A stretch of 64,000 nt of DNA from Planoprotostelium fungivorum (taxonomy: Eukaryota; Evosea; Variosea; Cavosteliida; Cavosteliaceae): positions 1 through 64,000 of the forward strand of contig MDYQ01000069.1 of the NCBI GenBank assembly GCA_003024175.1, given 5' to 3'. Positions 1 through 9,844 of the stretch are shown piece by piece. The translations under genes were made by a program, and so were the position numbers. How positions within the stretch are numbered: the first letter of the stretch is position 1; each line of letters begins with the position of its first letter. The notes under the pieces were generated by a model. It searched no databases. It worked only from the letters and a program-made list of their open reading frames with translations, and was not told where the DNA came from.

Positions 1-690
1 GCAGAAGATGGAACAAGGATACTCAATCGCCTCATCAAACAGGCCACCGGTAAGGGCGTAAACTCCCCGGCAGTTCTCCACGACGTCCTGGAGACTATGA
101 GGGTGCGTCCAGACTCCGTACGTAACCCAGCGTAACTTTCCCAGAACAATCCCACGGGAAGCCGTGTGGCCGTGTGCCGTACTCTCTTCATCTGGGACGG
201 TACGGACCTCTACTGCATCCCAGAGCTGCTCGGCCCCGGCGATCACAACAAAAGTGAGGCAATCAACGTTCATCTCGATCCTTCTGACACCCACAGCACG
301 CCCCGTCGCCATAACACCCAACGTGCCCCTGCGCTGGAGTAATTTTCTCGTCACATATAAGAGGACCAGCAATCACCTGCCCGACATGCCCCTCTTTGTT
401 CGAAAGTTGAACATCAAAGACTGGCAGCGAGTGACACACAACGATCCACGTGAGCCACAAGAGAGAGTCCAACTGACGTAGAGACAGACCTGAAGTTCAA
501 GTACAAGAGCGTGCCCGTGGACATCAAGTTCTCTGTACCTTGTCTCGTGACGGAAGAGGGAGAGTTACTGGCTGTGCCTCACTTTCGATACAACTCCTTT
601 GGTATTGGCTGTGAGGTCCAGTTCTCCCCCGCGGCAGACGTGTATAGCAACCTTGACTACATTCACTCTGCCTCACCACCTGCTAGATAA
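1..690 (+). CDS. C-terminal part of a TilS-like tRNA(Ile)-lysidine synthase (5' end outside window)
   Basis: Four exons can be joined in frame across three short introns (about 106-162, 255-297 and 430-486), giving roughly 150 residues that end at TAA 688-690. The tail reads VPCLVTEEGELLAVPHF, which resembles the C-terminal substrate-binding domain of TilS (pattern: basic residues, ..P.lv..dGe.lavP.f). The more N-terminal stretch TRILNRLIKQATGKGVNS also resembles the linker that follows the TilS ATPase domain. TilS converts cytidine to lysidine at the wobble base of tRNA-Ile in bacteria and organelles, so a nuclear copy would be expected in mitochondria. The PP-loop ATPase domain lies upstream of the window and cannot be checked. 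The family call is by eye only. Confidence 0.45.
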
Positions 691-1997
691 AGAGTGGATG
701 TCTTCTGTTGTCTGTATTGATGTTGAGTCCATCTGTGAATGAGGGCATGCATAGAATGTGATAATTGTCTCTCTCTGAAATGATCAAGAACAAACACAAA
801 AGTTGATGCTGAGTTGCCAACTGTTGGAATGAGGCGGGAGCTTCTGAAGATGGTGTTCCATTCAGATTTTAACATCATTGTTGTGCCCAACATTTGACAT
901 CACTGACAAATTGAAAAACTGGGAGAAATCTCAGAGAAATCTCAGCAACCAACAAACACATTCAATGCACATTTCATTTCATTGAAAAGGAACTCCTTGG
1001 CTTTCTTTAGTTTGAAATCATTCTTTATGGAGAGCTCATCGAACTGTTTGGTTCTTATGTGGTGACCATACACCACAGTGAAAATAGACCTGGCACCCTA
1101 AACCCTCTTTAAATCATACAAGACCCTTCATTACTTGGAAACAGTGCATCCTATATTTTTCACTTTACTCAGTTATCATCTTTTGAAGACTTGGTGTGTC
1201 ATCCTGGCAGCATCTTTCATCCTTACAATGGGCCTGTGTGTATGTTGCTGTCAACACATTGACATAACTCAATCATTATCATCACTGTTGTATTGTCCAG
1301 CGGGTTCGTTTTCATAACCTTTAAATTTTTCACGTTAACAAACCGAGTTGCTAATAGCAACAGGCACGATATCAACCGTGTTTTTGTGTACTAATTTTAA
1401 ATGGTTTGAAAACGAACCCGCTGGACAATACAGAAGAAACAGTTGGACAAAATAGCCTTTATTTTACAAGACCCACTTTCCATGACAACTCCTCTTATGA
1501 GAAAAATAATAGATGTAGAAATGATCTGCAGTGAAATCACTAAGAAATACAGCCATCATTTGTCCATTTGAAGTGCATCCACACTTGCCCATCCCATCAA
1601 TGCAGGCATCACGTGTGGAAGTGTAATTGTTGTATCCAGAGGATTGTGTGTGGTCTTGCTCTCAAAAGATGCAGAGATGATTTTGCCATGCAAGATCGTT
1701 GAGGTACCTTTGGCCATATCTCTCGATCTGTTTCTTGCTTTCTCAGTGAGCGATTTCATGTGTGATTTCTAAATGGGTGATGCGAGAATTGTCACCCATC
1801 TTCCTGGTGATGTAGGAGATCTCTTGAGAATCAAGAGAGATAGCGGTCGGTCTGATATGGCAACATTGGTCAACTGGTGAGCAGATCATATGGTCGAGTT
1901 TTTTTATATTGATGTTCGATAGTCTGCACTAGCACCTCTCTTACGTTTCATCTGACTCAGGAAGCGAAAAGCGAGGTATTTGTTGCAGAATCTATTG
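691..1997. other. Gene-poor interval with a foldback element
   Basis: About 1.3 kb of AT-richer sequence with no convincing coding exon. A 67-codon minus-strand frame at 1556-1759 has no recognisable family and no splice-consistent partners. The only structured element I see is the foldback at 1289-1432. Confidence 0.5.
1289..1432. repeat. Foldback / MITE-like element with 26-bp perfect terminal inverted repeats
   Basis: Bases 1289-1314 are the exact reverse complement of 1407-1432 (26 of 26). The similarity continues imperfectly inward through an AACC-TTTAAA block, and the centre holds a small perfect hairpin, GTTGCTAATAGCAAC. If the outer TG/CA pairs are set aside, each end reads TA-TTGTCCAGCGGG inward. 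That fits a TA target-site duplication as made by Tc1/mariner-type MITEs. No coding capacity. A terminator-like hairpin is less likely because there is no adjacent gene end. Confidence 0.6.
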
Positions 1998-2398
1998 ATG
2001 GAGGTGGTCGTTCGATCGATTTCATCAGCAATCGTTGCGAGGCAAGTGCTGGCTTCACGATCTCGATATCATCTCCGGTCAGTTCGATCCTTCTCTCCTC
2101 TGTGTTCTTCTTTCTCTTTTCCTTCGGTAAAAAAAAGGCGGACGAAGAGGATCCGAACACGGGGAGACAGCGACAAACAAGGGCGTGTGACACACCGCTC
2201 GGCTACTCGAGCGCCCGGTTTGTCGACACAAAATCAGCAGAAGGATCGACATTCGACCATGACATCTTGTCATCTTTGGCGCCAAATTTGAGTCGAGAGT
2301 CGGCAGAGCAGTTAGCAGGCAGGATGAAACTCCCTGTTATCTGTGAACTCAAGGCCCAAAAAGGGGCGCTCAAGAACAGACGACACCGTCACCCCTGA
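1998..2398 (+). CDS. Small protein with a possible mitochondrial presequence, unidentified
   Basis: ATG at 1998 opens MEVVVRSISSAIVARQVL.., which is rich in Arg/Ser/Ala, lacks acidic residues after Glu2, and resembles a mitochondrial targeting peptide. A GT-AG intron (about 2079-2182) joins it in frame to an exon containing ACDTPLGYSSARFVDTK and ending ..GALKNRRHRHP-stop at 2398, for about 100 residues. Both exons and their phase agree, which supports a real gene, but I recognise no family. The next gene is convergent on the minus strand. Confidence 0.4.
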
Positions 2399-2694
2399 GA
2401 GGAACTGAACGATGGTGCCTGTACTCGATGGCTCCGCCTCATCACACACCACCTCATGCAGAGGAAAAGCGAGATGAAAGAACCTTTATTACCTCGAGAG
2501 TTCTCAAGGCGAAGAAAACCACCAGGAAGATTAAAACAAAATAATGATTGTAACCAGGACGGTGCATTTTATTCTTCTCCTTCGGCTTCGTAACTCGGCC
2601 ATGGAAGGATGTGTCCTCGCTGATCGATGACTGTCTGCGGTTGCTGTATCCGTCTCGACCACACTGCACCCTCGTTTCCTGCTCTCATCAGCCA

Positions 2695-3800
2695 TCACCG
2701 CTCGGTGAGCTTCTCACGTGTGACTTCGTAGGTGTCTTCGTATCCGGCAGCAAAACCGAGCTGCTCTGCACTGCCGTTTAGATACGTTTCGTCTGGGAAC
2801 TTGTCGTCGAGAGATGGTGGTGCGATGGTGTCGCTCTTATCTCTGTCTTCTCTCTTGGAGCCTAGTTTTTTCGTTTGCACCTGATTTCGGTTGACGTTAG
2901 ATGATCGAGTGATGACAGACCATGGAGGATGTGAGATCAAGTGATGAGAAATCCGCTGATCATATGTGATGAAAGATGATGGTGTGATGATCATGCGATA
3001 TAACGAGAGTGATGACATCATGTTTGCACCTGTCGAGTCTGATGAGCGCTTAAACCTGGCTCTTGTCACCTAAAATCACCGTCTCATCATCACCTTCTGT
3101 CATCACACCCAACAGCACATCCTTCAACGGGTCAGCGCCGAGAGACTGCCAGTGCTTGTAGACATTCCTTCCCATGTGCTGGAAGACCACATCAGATTCC
3201 TTCTGCGGCGACATCTGCACGCATGAGAATCAGATTTCGAACATCTCTCACCTTCGAAGCGTATAGACGGAGGAGTGCTTGCGTCTCGTTCTCGTCTTTC
3301 GTCCATTTGTTGATGTGCGAGATGAGATGTCCGAGTTTGATGGAAGGGTTCGTGTGTTCTGACAGCGGCTTCTGGGGTCTTCCTCTCTTCTCTCGAGTAG
3401 AACCGCGGGAGTCAGACTTTCGACACCTGCGATTGGATGAATGGTGCGAAGGATGGCAATGAAGTAATCACCTGTCACACTTGCTGCGTTTCGTGATCAC
3501 CGTATTACATGATTGACAACGTTTGAGCTCTTCGATCGGTTTGGTCGATTCTGATGAATTCAGATGGAGATCCACCGTGCGAACTCACTGAGATCACTCT
3601 TGCGTTTCTTCTTCGGTGGGCCTTCCTCAGGCTGTATGATGTCAGCGAGTGATGATCCGATCTAACTGGCGATTACCATTACACCTGCAACACCTTCAAA
3701 TCCTCTGATGTCTACAGGAGGAGGGAATGCAAACGTCTGACTATCGTCACTGTGTGACTCAGTATTTTTCTCTTCCACTCAACGTGTACCTTCTATTCAT
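2695..3800 (-). CDS. Unidentified nuclear protein with a PKKKRK signal
   Basis: Starts at ATG 3800 with a tiny first exon (MNRS), joined to DDSQTFAFPPPVDIRGFEG, then PEEGPPKKKRKSDL (an SV40-type nuclear localisation signal). Later exons contain VTGDYFIAILRTIHPIAG and a helical stretch IKLGHLISHINKWTKDENE, then MSPQKESDVVFQHMGRNVYK. The charged tail ends at TGA 2695-2697. At least five introns with GTGAG/GTGTN donors separate these blocks; the middle exon borders (around 3380-3480) are the least certain. I do not recognise the family. It is probably nuclear and possibly DNA/RNA-associated, but only the localisation signal supports that. Confidence 0.55.
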
Positions 3801-4039
3801 GATTCTGTTCGTGCTTCCGTTTGTGCACTTTTAGACGTGATGTGATCCGAAAAAAGTTAACTTGTATTTATCACCAACAAATCCGCCTTCACTTCACGAC
3901 CAACAGTTACAATATGTCTTGCACGTCCAATCATCGATGGTGTCAACAGCAATGCAGCTTCTCGGCTCAGCCTGTAAGGTAGGAAAAGGTCGTTTAAGTT
4001 TCGTGAAAATATACTGCGGGTCAGATCAACAAAGTCCAA

Positions 4040-4529
4040 ATGAAGCTCACCATCTTCATCGTCCTCGCTCTCGCTCTCCCCTGCGTAGTTCTTTCCGTCA
4101 CCACTCTGGGATGCTCTAACCTTCCCAACGGCAAGCACCAGTGGGTGGTCAACAGTGGGTCCATCGTCCAAGACGACTCTGAACGATTCGAAAGGTACCT
4201 ACTGTGAGCAAGAGAACGGCCCATGCCAGAGAGTTTACGCTAGAGAGGATGGAAAGGGAACTGGTCTCTGCAAGAAGAACCAATTCTGGGTCACCCTGAG
4301 TGAGTCGCAGACCTCTCGAACTCGATCCGATGGGTGCTAACGCAATGTTAAGACAATGGATATCTGGAATTCAATGCTAAGCAGTCCGGAGGATTGTTCG
4401 GTCACAGCACGACCAGAAGCTGCATCACTGACGGAGTCAGCTGCCTTCAGGTGATCCATCATCTTCTCTTGAGATGTCTAAAACATGCAGCCCACCACCA
4501 AGTTCTGCTACTGCAAAACCTCCGACTGA
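4040..4529 (+). CDS. Small secreted cysteine-rich protein
   Basis: ATG 4040 encodes a clear signal peptide, MKLTIFIVLALALPCVVLS, followed by a mature domain with about ten cysteines: TTLGCSNLPNGKHQW, then GTYCEQENGPCQRVY, GLCKKNQFWVTL, TTRSCITDGVSCLQ and the end PTTKFCYCKTSD-stop at 4529. Introns lie near 4143-4170 (about 28 nt, unusually short), 4312-4362 and 4451-4490. An AATAAA is present at about 4549. The spacing of Cys pairs suggests a disulfide-stabilised extracellular protein such as an effector, defence peptide or matrix protein, but I cannot place it in a named family. It is convergent with EIPR1, only about 45 bases from its stop. Confidence 0.65.
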
Positions 4530-4572
4530 GGACTCTGAACGAAACAATAAACCCTTCTCTCAACATTTTATT

Positions 4573-6369
4573 TTAGAATCGCAGGAGGTCAGAGTAAGAT
4601 TTGGGCACCTGCAACACGTGAATCATTGTTCGCATCATCATCGTCTTTGGATGATGATCACGATCGTCTCACCTGGTTGATGACCAACATTCCACTGTAG
4701 GAGAGAGAAGCAAAGACCCACGGTGATGCACTGCTCCAAGCGACCGAATAGACGCTGTCTTCGTGCGTGTTGTTGTAGTTTTCGATCAATTTGTCTTCTC
4801 TCATCTGAGAAGAGAGCTCACTGTTTTATCGTCAGTCTCTATGCGATAGATGGTGATGAAGTTGATGATGATGATGGAAGATCGATGACGATGTGGCGAT
4901 GATTGATCGCGTGACGATCACGATCACGATGGGATGATGAACGATCGCGATGTGATCACCTGTTGGATGCCATGGATGATGTGGAAGGAATGCTCCACAG
5001 TGACACCGTACAATCCGAGCTAGAGCTGAGAACAAACTGATCGTGGTACCGATTGTACTTGACGTTCTGCACCCTACCCCCTCAGTCAGAAATACGAAAT
5101 CCATCTACAACGCTCACCAGTGATTGTGAGCCTTCTGTGCCTTCACCGGGCGTCCCGTTTTTCTCGTGTCCCAAAATTTGATGAAATTGTCGTCGCCTGT
5201 ACAATTCAGCCCGTGACGAATTGTGACGTCATCACCTCCACTGACGATGCAGTAGTCCTTGTTGGGATTGAAATCTACATCTCTGACGAACGGTACGTGA
5301 GCCTGCGGGATATTGAAGGTCTCCCTGCGTTACGTCGGATTACGTCGGAGGAGTAACGTACGTACTTGCAAGTTCGGGTGTCCCAACCTCGTATGGAGTT
5401 TTCGTTGGCCGTGATGATGTCGTTGCCGTGGTGGGGGCTCCACGCTCCGCTGAGAACTTTTCCTCGAATGTCTGATATGGTTCCCACCGTCTGATGATCA
5501 TCGTGAGATGACGTTGATGATGGAAGAGAATTGATGATGTTGGAAGATGATGATGATGGAGTAGAGGTGATGATGATGGGAGATGGTGAGATGGAGTAGA
5601 GGTGATGAGAGGAGAAGAAAGGGAACAGATGATGATGACACGCGAACGTGATGATGTCGGTCGACTCACGGAGGCAGTCGATTCTCCTAGTTTGAGCACG
5701 GTGATACACGTGTCTGAGAGCGTGACGAGTGATTCAGATTGTGTCGTTTCAGAGGGATCCCACAGTACGTGTCGAATCAATCCATTGATATTTCTCAAGG
5801 TGGTCAACTGAAGCAGATGAGTCTGTCGATCGTGTGGCATCACGTGATGTTTCGATTTTTCTCTTCTTCCGTCGCGAGAGAATCGATCTCAAACGGATGG
5901 ACGATGTGATTTGACATCGAATCGACGTGATGTCCTCTCACCTCTGTTATCTTCGAGTTGTCTTCACATTTCCACAATGTGGCTTTGAATTTGGCGTCAT
6001 CTTCAGAAGCAGTCTGTTGATATACTGTGAAGAATCGATCGGAATCGGAGGGACAAGGTGAGAGATTCCATATCTCTCCTGCTGGGTGACTCATGATACC
6101 CAAGCAGCGAATCTCATGATCGTCTTCGTGATAGTCCAACAGTTGTATCTATTTGCCATTGGATGGATGATTCCGAACAGCTATCATCGACACACCTCGT
6201 TGACACCCTTCAAACTCAGCGTTCCAACCCAAAAAGAGTTTCGATCTGATTCTGCCACCTGAGCGGCCACACATCTGGCCTACGACATCGATCAAATCGC
6301 TTCGAAAGTCTTTCAGATCCTCACCTTCAAGGTCAATCCATGGACAGCTGGAGCATCACCCTTCTGCAT
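4573..6369 (-). CDS. EIPR1: EARP/GARP-interacting WD40 protein EIPR1 (TSSC1)
   Basis: The conceptual protein aligns along its whole length with animal EIPR1. It starts [12 protein letters not shown] and has [18 protein letters not shown] (family AGEIWhis..P), [19 protein letters not shown] followed by [19 protein letters not shown], then [14 protein letters not shown] and the C-terminal block [20 protein letters not shown] followed by [16 protein letters not shown]1 is a beta-propeller that binds the EARP and GARP tethering complexes in endosome-to-Golgi retrieval and dense-core vesicle formation. At least seven introns interrupt the gene. One has the unusual 5' end GTGAGCGTTGTAGAT (about 5100-5112 in plus coordinates). 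Several introns here are simple-sequence GATGAT-rich tracts (4850-4960, 5500-5650). Start and stop both match the family's ends. Confidence 0.88.
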
Positions 6370-6483
6370 GATGCGCCTGTTAAAAAATGGTGAAAAATGC
6401 CAGCAATTATGTTTGTAGATGATTGTAGGTTTGACCACCAAGGGCGAGAGAGATCTGATTGTGAGGAGAAGATAGACGAGAAG

Positions 6484-6891
6484 ATGAGCGAGGCTTCCAA
6501 CCAATCAATCCGCCGCATTCAGATTCCTGATGACCCAATCTACAGACCTAGATCCATTGACTACTGGGGCATTCCATTCCGTATGAAGCTCAACTTTGTA
6601 CCACACTGCGCTGCCATCGGTGGTTGTGTCGGCTGGTCCACAAGTGAGTTCTCCCTCTCTAATTGACGTTTCTTTGCATCATTCAGTGGACTTCACACAT
6701 CTTCGACTCACATGATGTCAGCGGGACGATTCAGAAGCGGAGGTACCGCTTTCGGTGCAATCTACGGCAGTATACTCGGCTTGTCTGTCTGCTATGCTCT
6801 CCAATACAGAAGAGAAGAGTACGTGTGGTGGGAGAACCACTTCGAACAGCAACAGCGACAGCTCGCCAACCCTCCCAAAGATTTAAACTGA
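6484..6891 (+). CDS. Small membrane protein, possibly mitochondrial
   Basis: ATG 6484 opens MSEASNQSIRRIQIPDDPIY.. ; a GT-AG intron ending at the CAG before CGGGACG (about 6641-6719) restores frame and gives roughly 109 residues. The centre contains one or two glycine-rich hydrophobic spans (FVPHCAAIGGCVGW and GGTAFGAIYGSILGLSVCY), followed by a charged tail YRREEYVWWENHFEQQQRQ ending at TGA 6889-6891. Glycine-zipper spans of this kind occur in small mitochondrial inner-membrane proteins, but I cannot assign a family. An in-frame upstream ATG at 6397 exists; I prefer 6484 because 6397 is only 28 bases from the divergent EIPR1 start. The two genes probably share a promoter. Confidence 0.5.
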
Positions 6892-7008
6892 AATAGATAG
6901 CTCTAGAATGCACTGTCTGCCGATCGACGATAATCATACAAATCATCACGAGACAGGTCCAAAATGGTTCCTCTCGACATCACATGAACAATGAGAACGA
7001 TCGAATAT

Positions 7009-7777
7009 TTATTCTGATTTTGGTCTTGCAGCTGCGACCATCCTTCTAAATCGTTTGAGAGCAAACGCCCCCTCAAACATAGTGGACAACAGCCACAACT
7101 TACGATTTGTGTCGGTGACTCCGTACTTTCTCAAAAGAGGCTGCATCCTGCGCTCGTTCAGTCGTGGCGATCGATCAGGGTGGAAGAGACGATCGCCATC
7201 ATGATGGTGGCGATGATGATGTAAGAAAACCCACACGAAGACGATCTCGACCAAATGAGCGGCGACTATGAAGAAGAGGACTCCCGCGAACCAATAAGAG
7301 TAGTCGGATAGTATCTGGGGTTGGTAGTCCTTGATGTAGAGGAGGCCAAAGGTGAGGAGTCCGTAGAGGACAAGATTAGCAGGAGCTGGGAGCACGAATT
7401 GATCGACGATTACTCTGGGAGGTTCTACCTTTCCTGTTGCATCTCCGTGAGAGTGAGACTTCTGCTCTCTGGGTTTCTGATGTAATCAGCGACGCAAGAT
7501 CTGAATGTGATCTCACTCTGCCGAGGGCCTTTCTGGCGATTCCATCCATCTCTATCAGACGGACTCGAGCTTCTTTCAAGGATCCGAGAGGTGGTTCGAA
7601 TGGAATACGAACGGAATTCTCTTGACCGTCCTCCTCGTAGGAAATGAGCACACCAAGCTCGTCCATATCGGCCATAACGCATTTTGTTGCATTTGGTTTC
7701 TTCGCATAATGATGAACATAATCCTCCACCGAATCAGAGTGATCTTTGTTCATGTGTTGGACCGCCTGAAACGCCAT
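7009..7777 (-). CDS. DUF2470-domain membrane protein
   Basis: The N-terminal half has the heme-utilisation-like DUF2470 signature: AVQHMNKDHSDSVEDYVHHY (HMNxDH), then CVMADMDELGVLI and PFEPPLGSLKEARVRLIEM. One intron (about 7460-7497) leads into DATGKVEPPRVIVDQFVLP and a C-terminal membrane part with hydrophobic spans NLVLYGLLTFGLLYI and WFAGVLFFIVAAHLVEIVFV plus a His-rich loop. The stop is TAA at 7009. DUF2470 proteins are related to the HugZ heme-oxygenase-like split-barrel family; fusion to membrane spans also occurs in fungal proteins. Function is not known; a heme-related role is inference. The start MAFQ at 7777 directly precedes the domain. Confidence 0.75.
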
Positions 7778-7942
7778 GTCTGTTTAGCTCTTTGTCTATA
7801 CAGACACAAACCAACATGTTGGACAATTTTTCCGGCTGGGTGTAGATATTCTACATCTGGTCCTAATTTTCCGGCTCGATCGTATTATTCCGGCACACCG
7901 TACTAACACATCTGCAGAACAAGGTTGCCACACATGTACAAT

Positions 7943-8986
7943 TTATCTTCGTTCGCTGTTCAAGACCTTATCTGGATGCAGCAGCTCCAACTGATCGAGT
8001 CAGTCTGAAGACAAGTTGAGATGACACTCACAACGGGGAGAGTTTGATCGCTTTCATCTATACCAGATAGTGATCCTCGACAAGCAGTTCCTGTGACCCA
8101 GTCATCATCGGTTTGGTTGGTATTACACTTCTCGTCACACCTTCTTCCCATTCTCCTTCGTATTTTTGCTTCTTTGAGTGATAATAGAACACTCCTGGTC
8201 CATGTTTCTGATCGTTCCTCCACATTCCCTCGTAACGGTCTCTGTTGGCTGTAATCTTGAGTCGATCATCGCGCCACGATGGTAATTCTGTCTCACCCAA
8301 CAAGAGATATCCACGTCCTGACCTCTGATCACCAAGCATCTCTCCCTCGTAGACGTCACCGTTTGCGTACGTGATCTTTCCTTCTCCTTGTCTCTTTCCT
8401 TGGTGCCTGAGGGCGTCACGTTTCATCCACATTTCTTCGATCTCACCATTCCCCCTCGTATGTGTCTCCGTTATGATAATGATAAGCGCCATTTCCCTGT
8501 CGTGATGTGAGACGTTCTGCCTCACATCTTTGCAAGATGAGACGCCTCACGTGCATCATGTCTTCCTTCCATTCTCCGTTGTAGACGAGAGTCAGTCTAC
8601 CATCCACTGCCTCCGAATACGCCCCGGTACCTTCCCTCAGATCTTGCACCCATGCACCCTGATAAGTCGATCCATCCTTCCACGTGTATAATCCTTTACC
8701 TGAACAGAGATCAGTTTTACATCGGTCGTGTGATCTCACCGTCCTTCTTGTGATCTTTCCAGTCACCGCGATAGCTGTCACCGGAGAGAGAGAAGATGGT
8801 GGCTCTGAATCCATTCTTCAGAGCCTTCTGGTCGGCATCCTTCCACGATTGAGGCTTCTTTGGGAGGTCCTGTGTTTCCTTGAATGTTTTCTTAGACCTG
8901 AGCGAGTCAGCTGCGAGTAACGAGATCCATCATAGAGAGGAAGATAGAGGAGGTGTTGGTGAATCATCGCAGCCTCACCAGTGCAT
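7943..8986 (-). CDS. MORN3: MORN repeat protein of the MORN3 type
   Basis: Six exons join to about 240 residues matching MORN3 in order. Exon 1 is only MHW. Then come KKPQSWKDADQKALKNGF (MORN3: ..SLWKGWDRKAQRNGLR), and MORN units GDSYRGDWKDHKKDGKGLYT, STYQGAWVQDLREGTG, GDTYEGEW, GDVYEGEMLGDQRSGRGYL, DRYEGMWRNDQKHGPG and YEGEWEEG. The tail LELLHPDKVLNSERR is also MORN3-like. MORN3 is a structural protein linked to sperm and ciliary function in animals; MORN repeats bind membranes or scaffold. Its presence suggests the organism can make a flagellum. The tiny first exon is inferred from frame and a GTGAGG donor; the rest is firm. Confidence 0.82.
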
Positions 8987-9082
8987 GAGGTGCGTCAAGG
9001 CAAAAATGGAAAATGGCCAACTTTTCTCCGAACCTTGCATTCCGCACATCAGATCGCATCATCGTAATCCTCAACATCACAC

Positions 9083-9625
9083 ATGCCCAAGGTAAAGACT
9101 TCACGGACCAAATACCCTGAAGGTTGGGATGATATAGAGCCGACACTCACAGAGTTCACTCAAAAGATGAAAGACGGTGTGATATCCATTTTCTCTCTTC
9201 TAAATGCCCTTCTGATTCCATATCTTACAGCCGAAAACGAGCCTCACGAAGGAAAACGAAAAGCAGAATCTGTTTGGCCCATCCTACGGTTGCATCACCA
9301 GAGAACACGTTATGTCTACGAGGCATTTTACAAGAAGCAGATGATCTCTCGAGAACTGTACGACTTTTGTCTCTCAGAGGGCTACGCTGACTCTTCTCTG
9401 ATCGCGAAGTGGAAGAAGGTGAAATCGATCGTCTCATTTAGAGAAGGATCAACTCATAATCTGCAGGCTGGATACGAGAAACTCTGCTGCATTCGTTGCA
9501 TGCAACTGAAAGATCACAATTTTGGTAGCACCTGCATCTGCAGAGTTCCAAAGAAGGACTTAGAGAAGGGAAAGATCATCGAGTGCACACATTGTGGTTG
9601 CAAAGGCTGTGCTAGCTGTGATTGA
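9083..9625 (+). CDS. BUD31: Splicing factor BUD31 / G10
   Basis: Starts [20 protein letters not shown] and contains [37 protein letters not shown] and [12 protein letters not shown], then [20 protein letters not shown] and CGCKGC. These are the hallmark blocks and zinc-binding cysteines of BUD31, a core spliceosome protein that joins at the catalytically active Bact stage. Two introns, 9177-9230 (54 nt) and 9419-9466 (48 nt), are placed exactly by the family alignment; the spliced product is about 146 residues, normal for the family. Both introns are multiples of three and contain no in-frame stop, so retention would give a 180-residue protein. Stop TGA at 9623-9625. Confidence 0.95.
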   Translation: MPKVKTSRTKYPEGWDDIEPTLTEFTQKMKDGVISIFSLLNALLIPYLTAENEPHEGKRKAESVWPILRLHHQRTRYVYEAFYKKQMISRELYDFCLSEGYADSSLIAKWKKVKSIVSFREGSTHNLQAGYEKLCCIRCMQLKDHNFGSTCICRVPKKDLEKGKIIECTHCGCKGCASCD

Positions 9626-9844
9626 AATAAAGAGGAGAAGGGAAGTCTTGTTGGTGTGAATAGGGTTCGGCTTTGGAGCCGTTGCAACGAAAAAAACATC
9701 GAATAATTATTTTTGAAAAGTCACACAACATCAGCTGTTCCATAGTCTTCTGCCCTCAACCGATGAAGGGATGTCGTCGAGTGGATTGAAACCATCTCAC
9801 ATTCACAAGCTCTCTTTTCGGTGCGTATGATATGATTGAACCGT

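Noticed and set aside
1556-1759. 67-codon minus-strand frame
   Set aside because: No homology, no neighbouring exons with consistent phase, gene-poor context.
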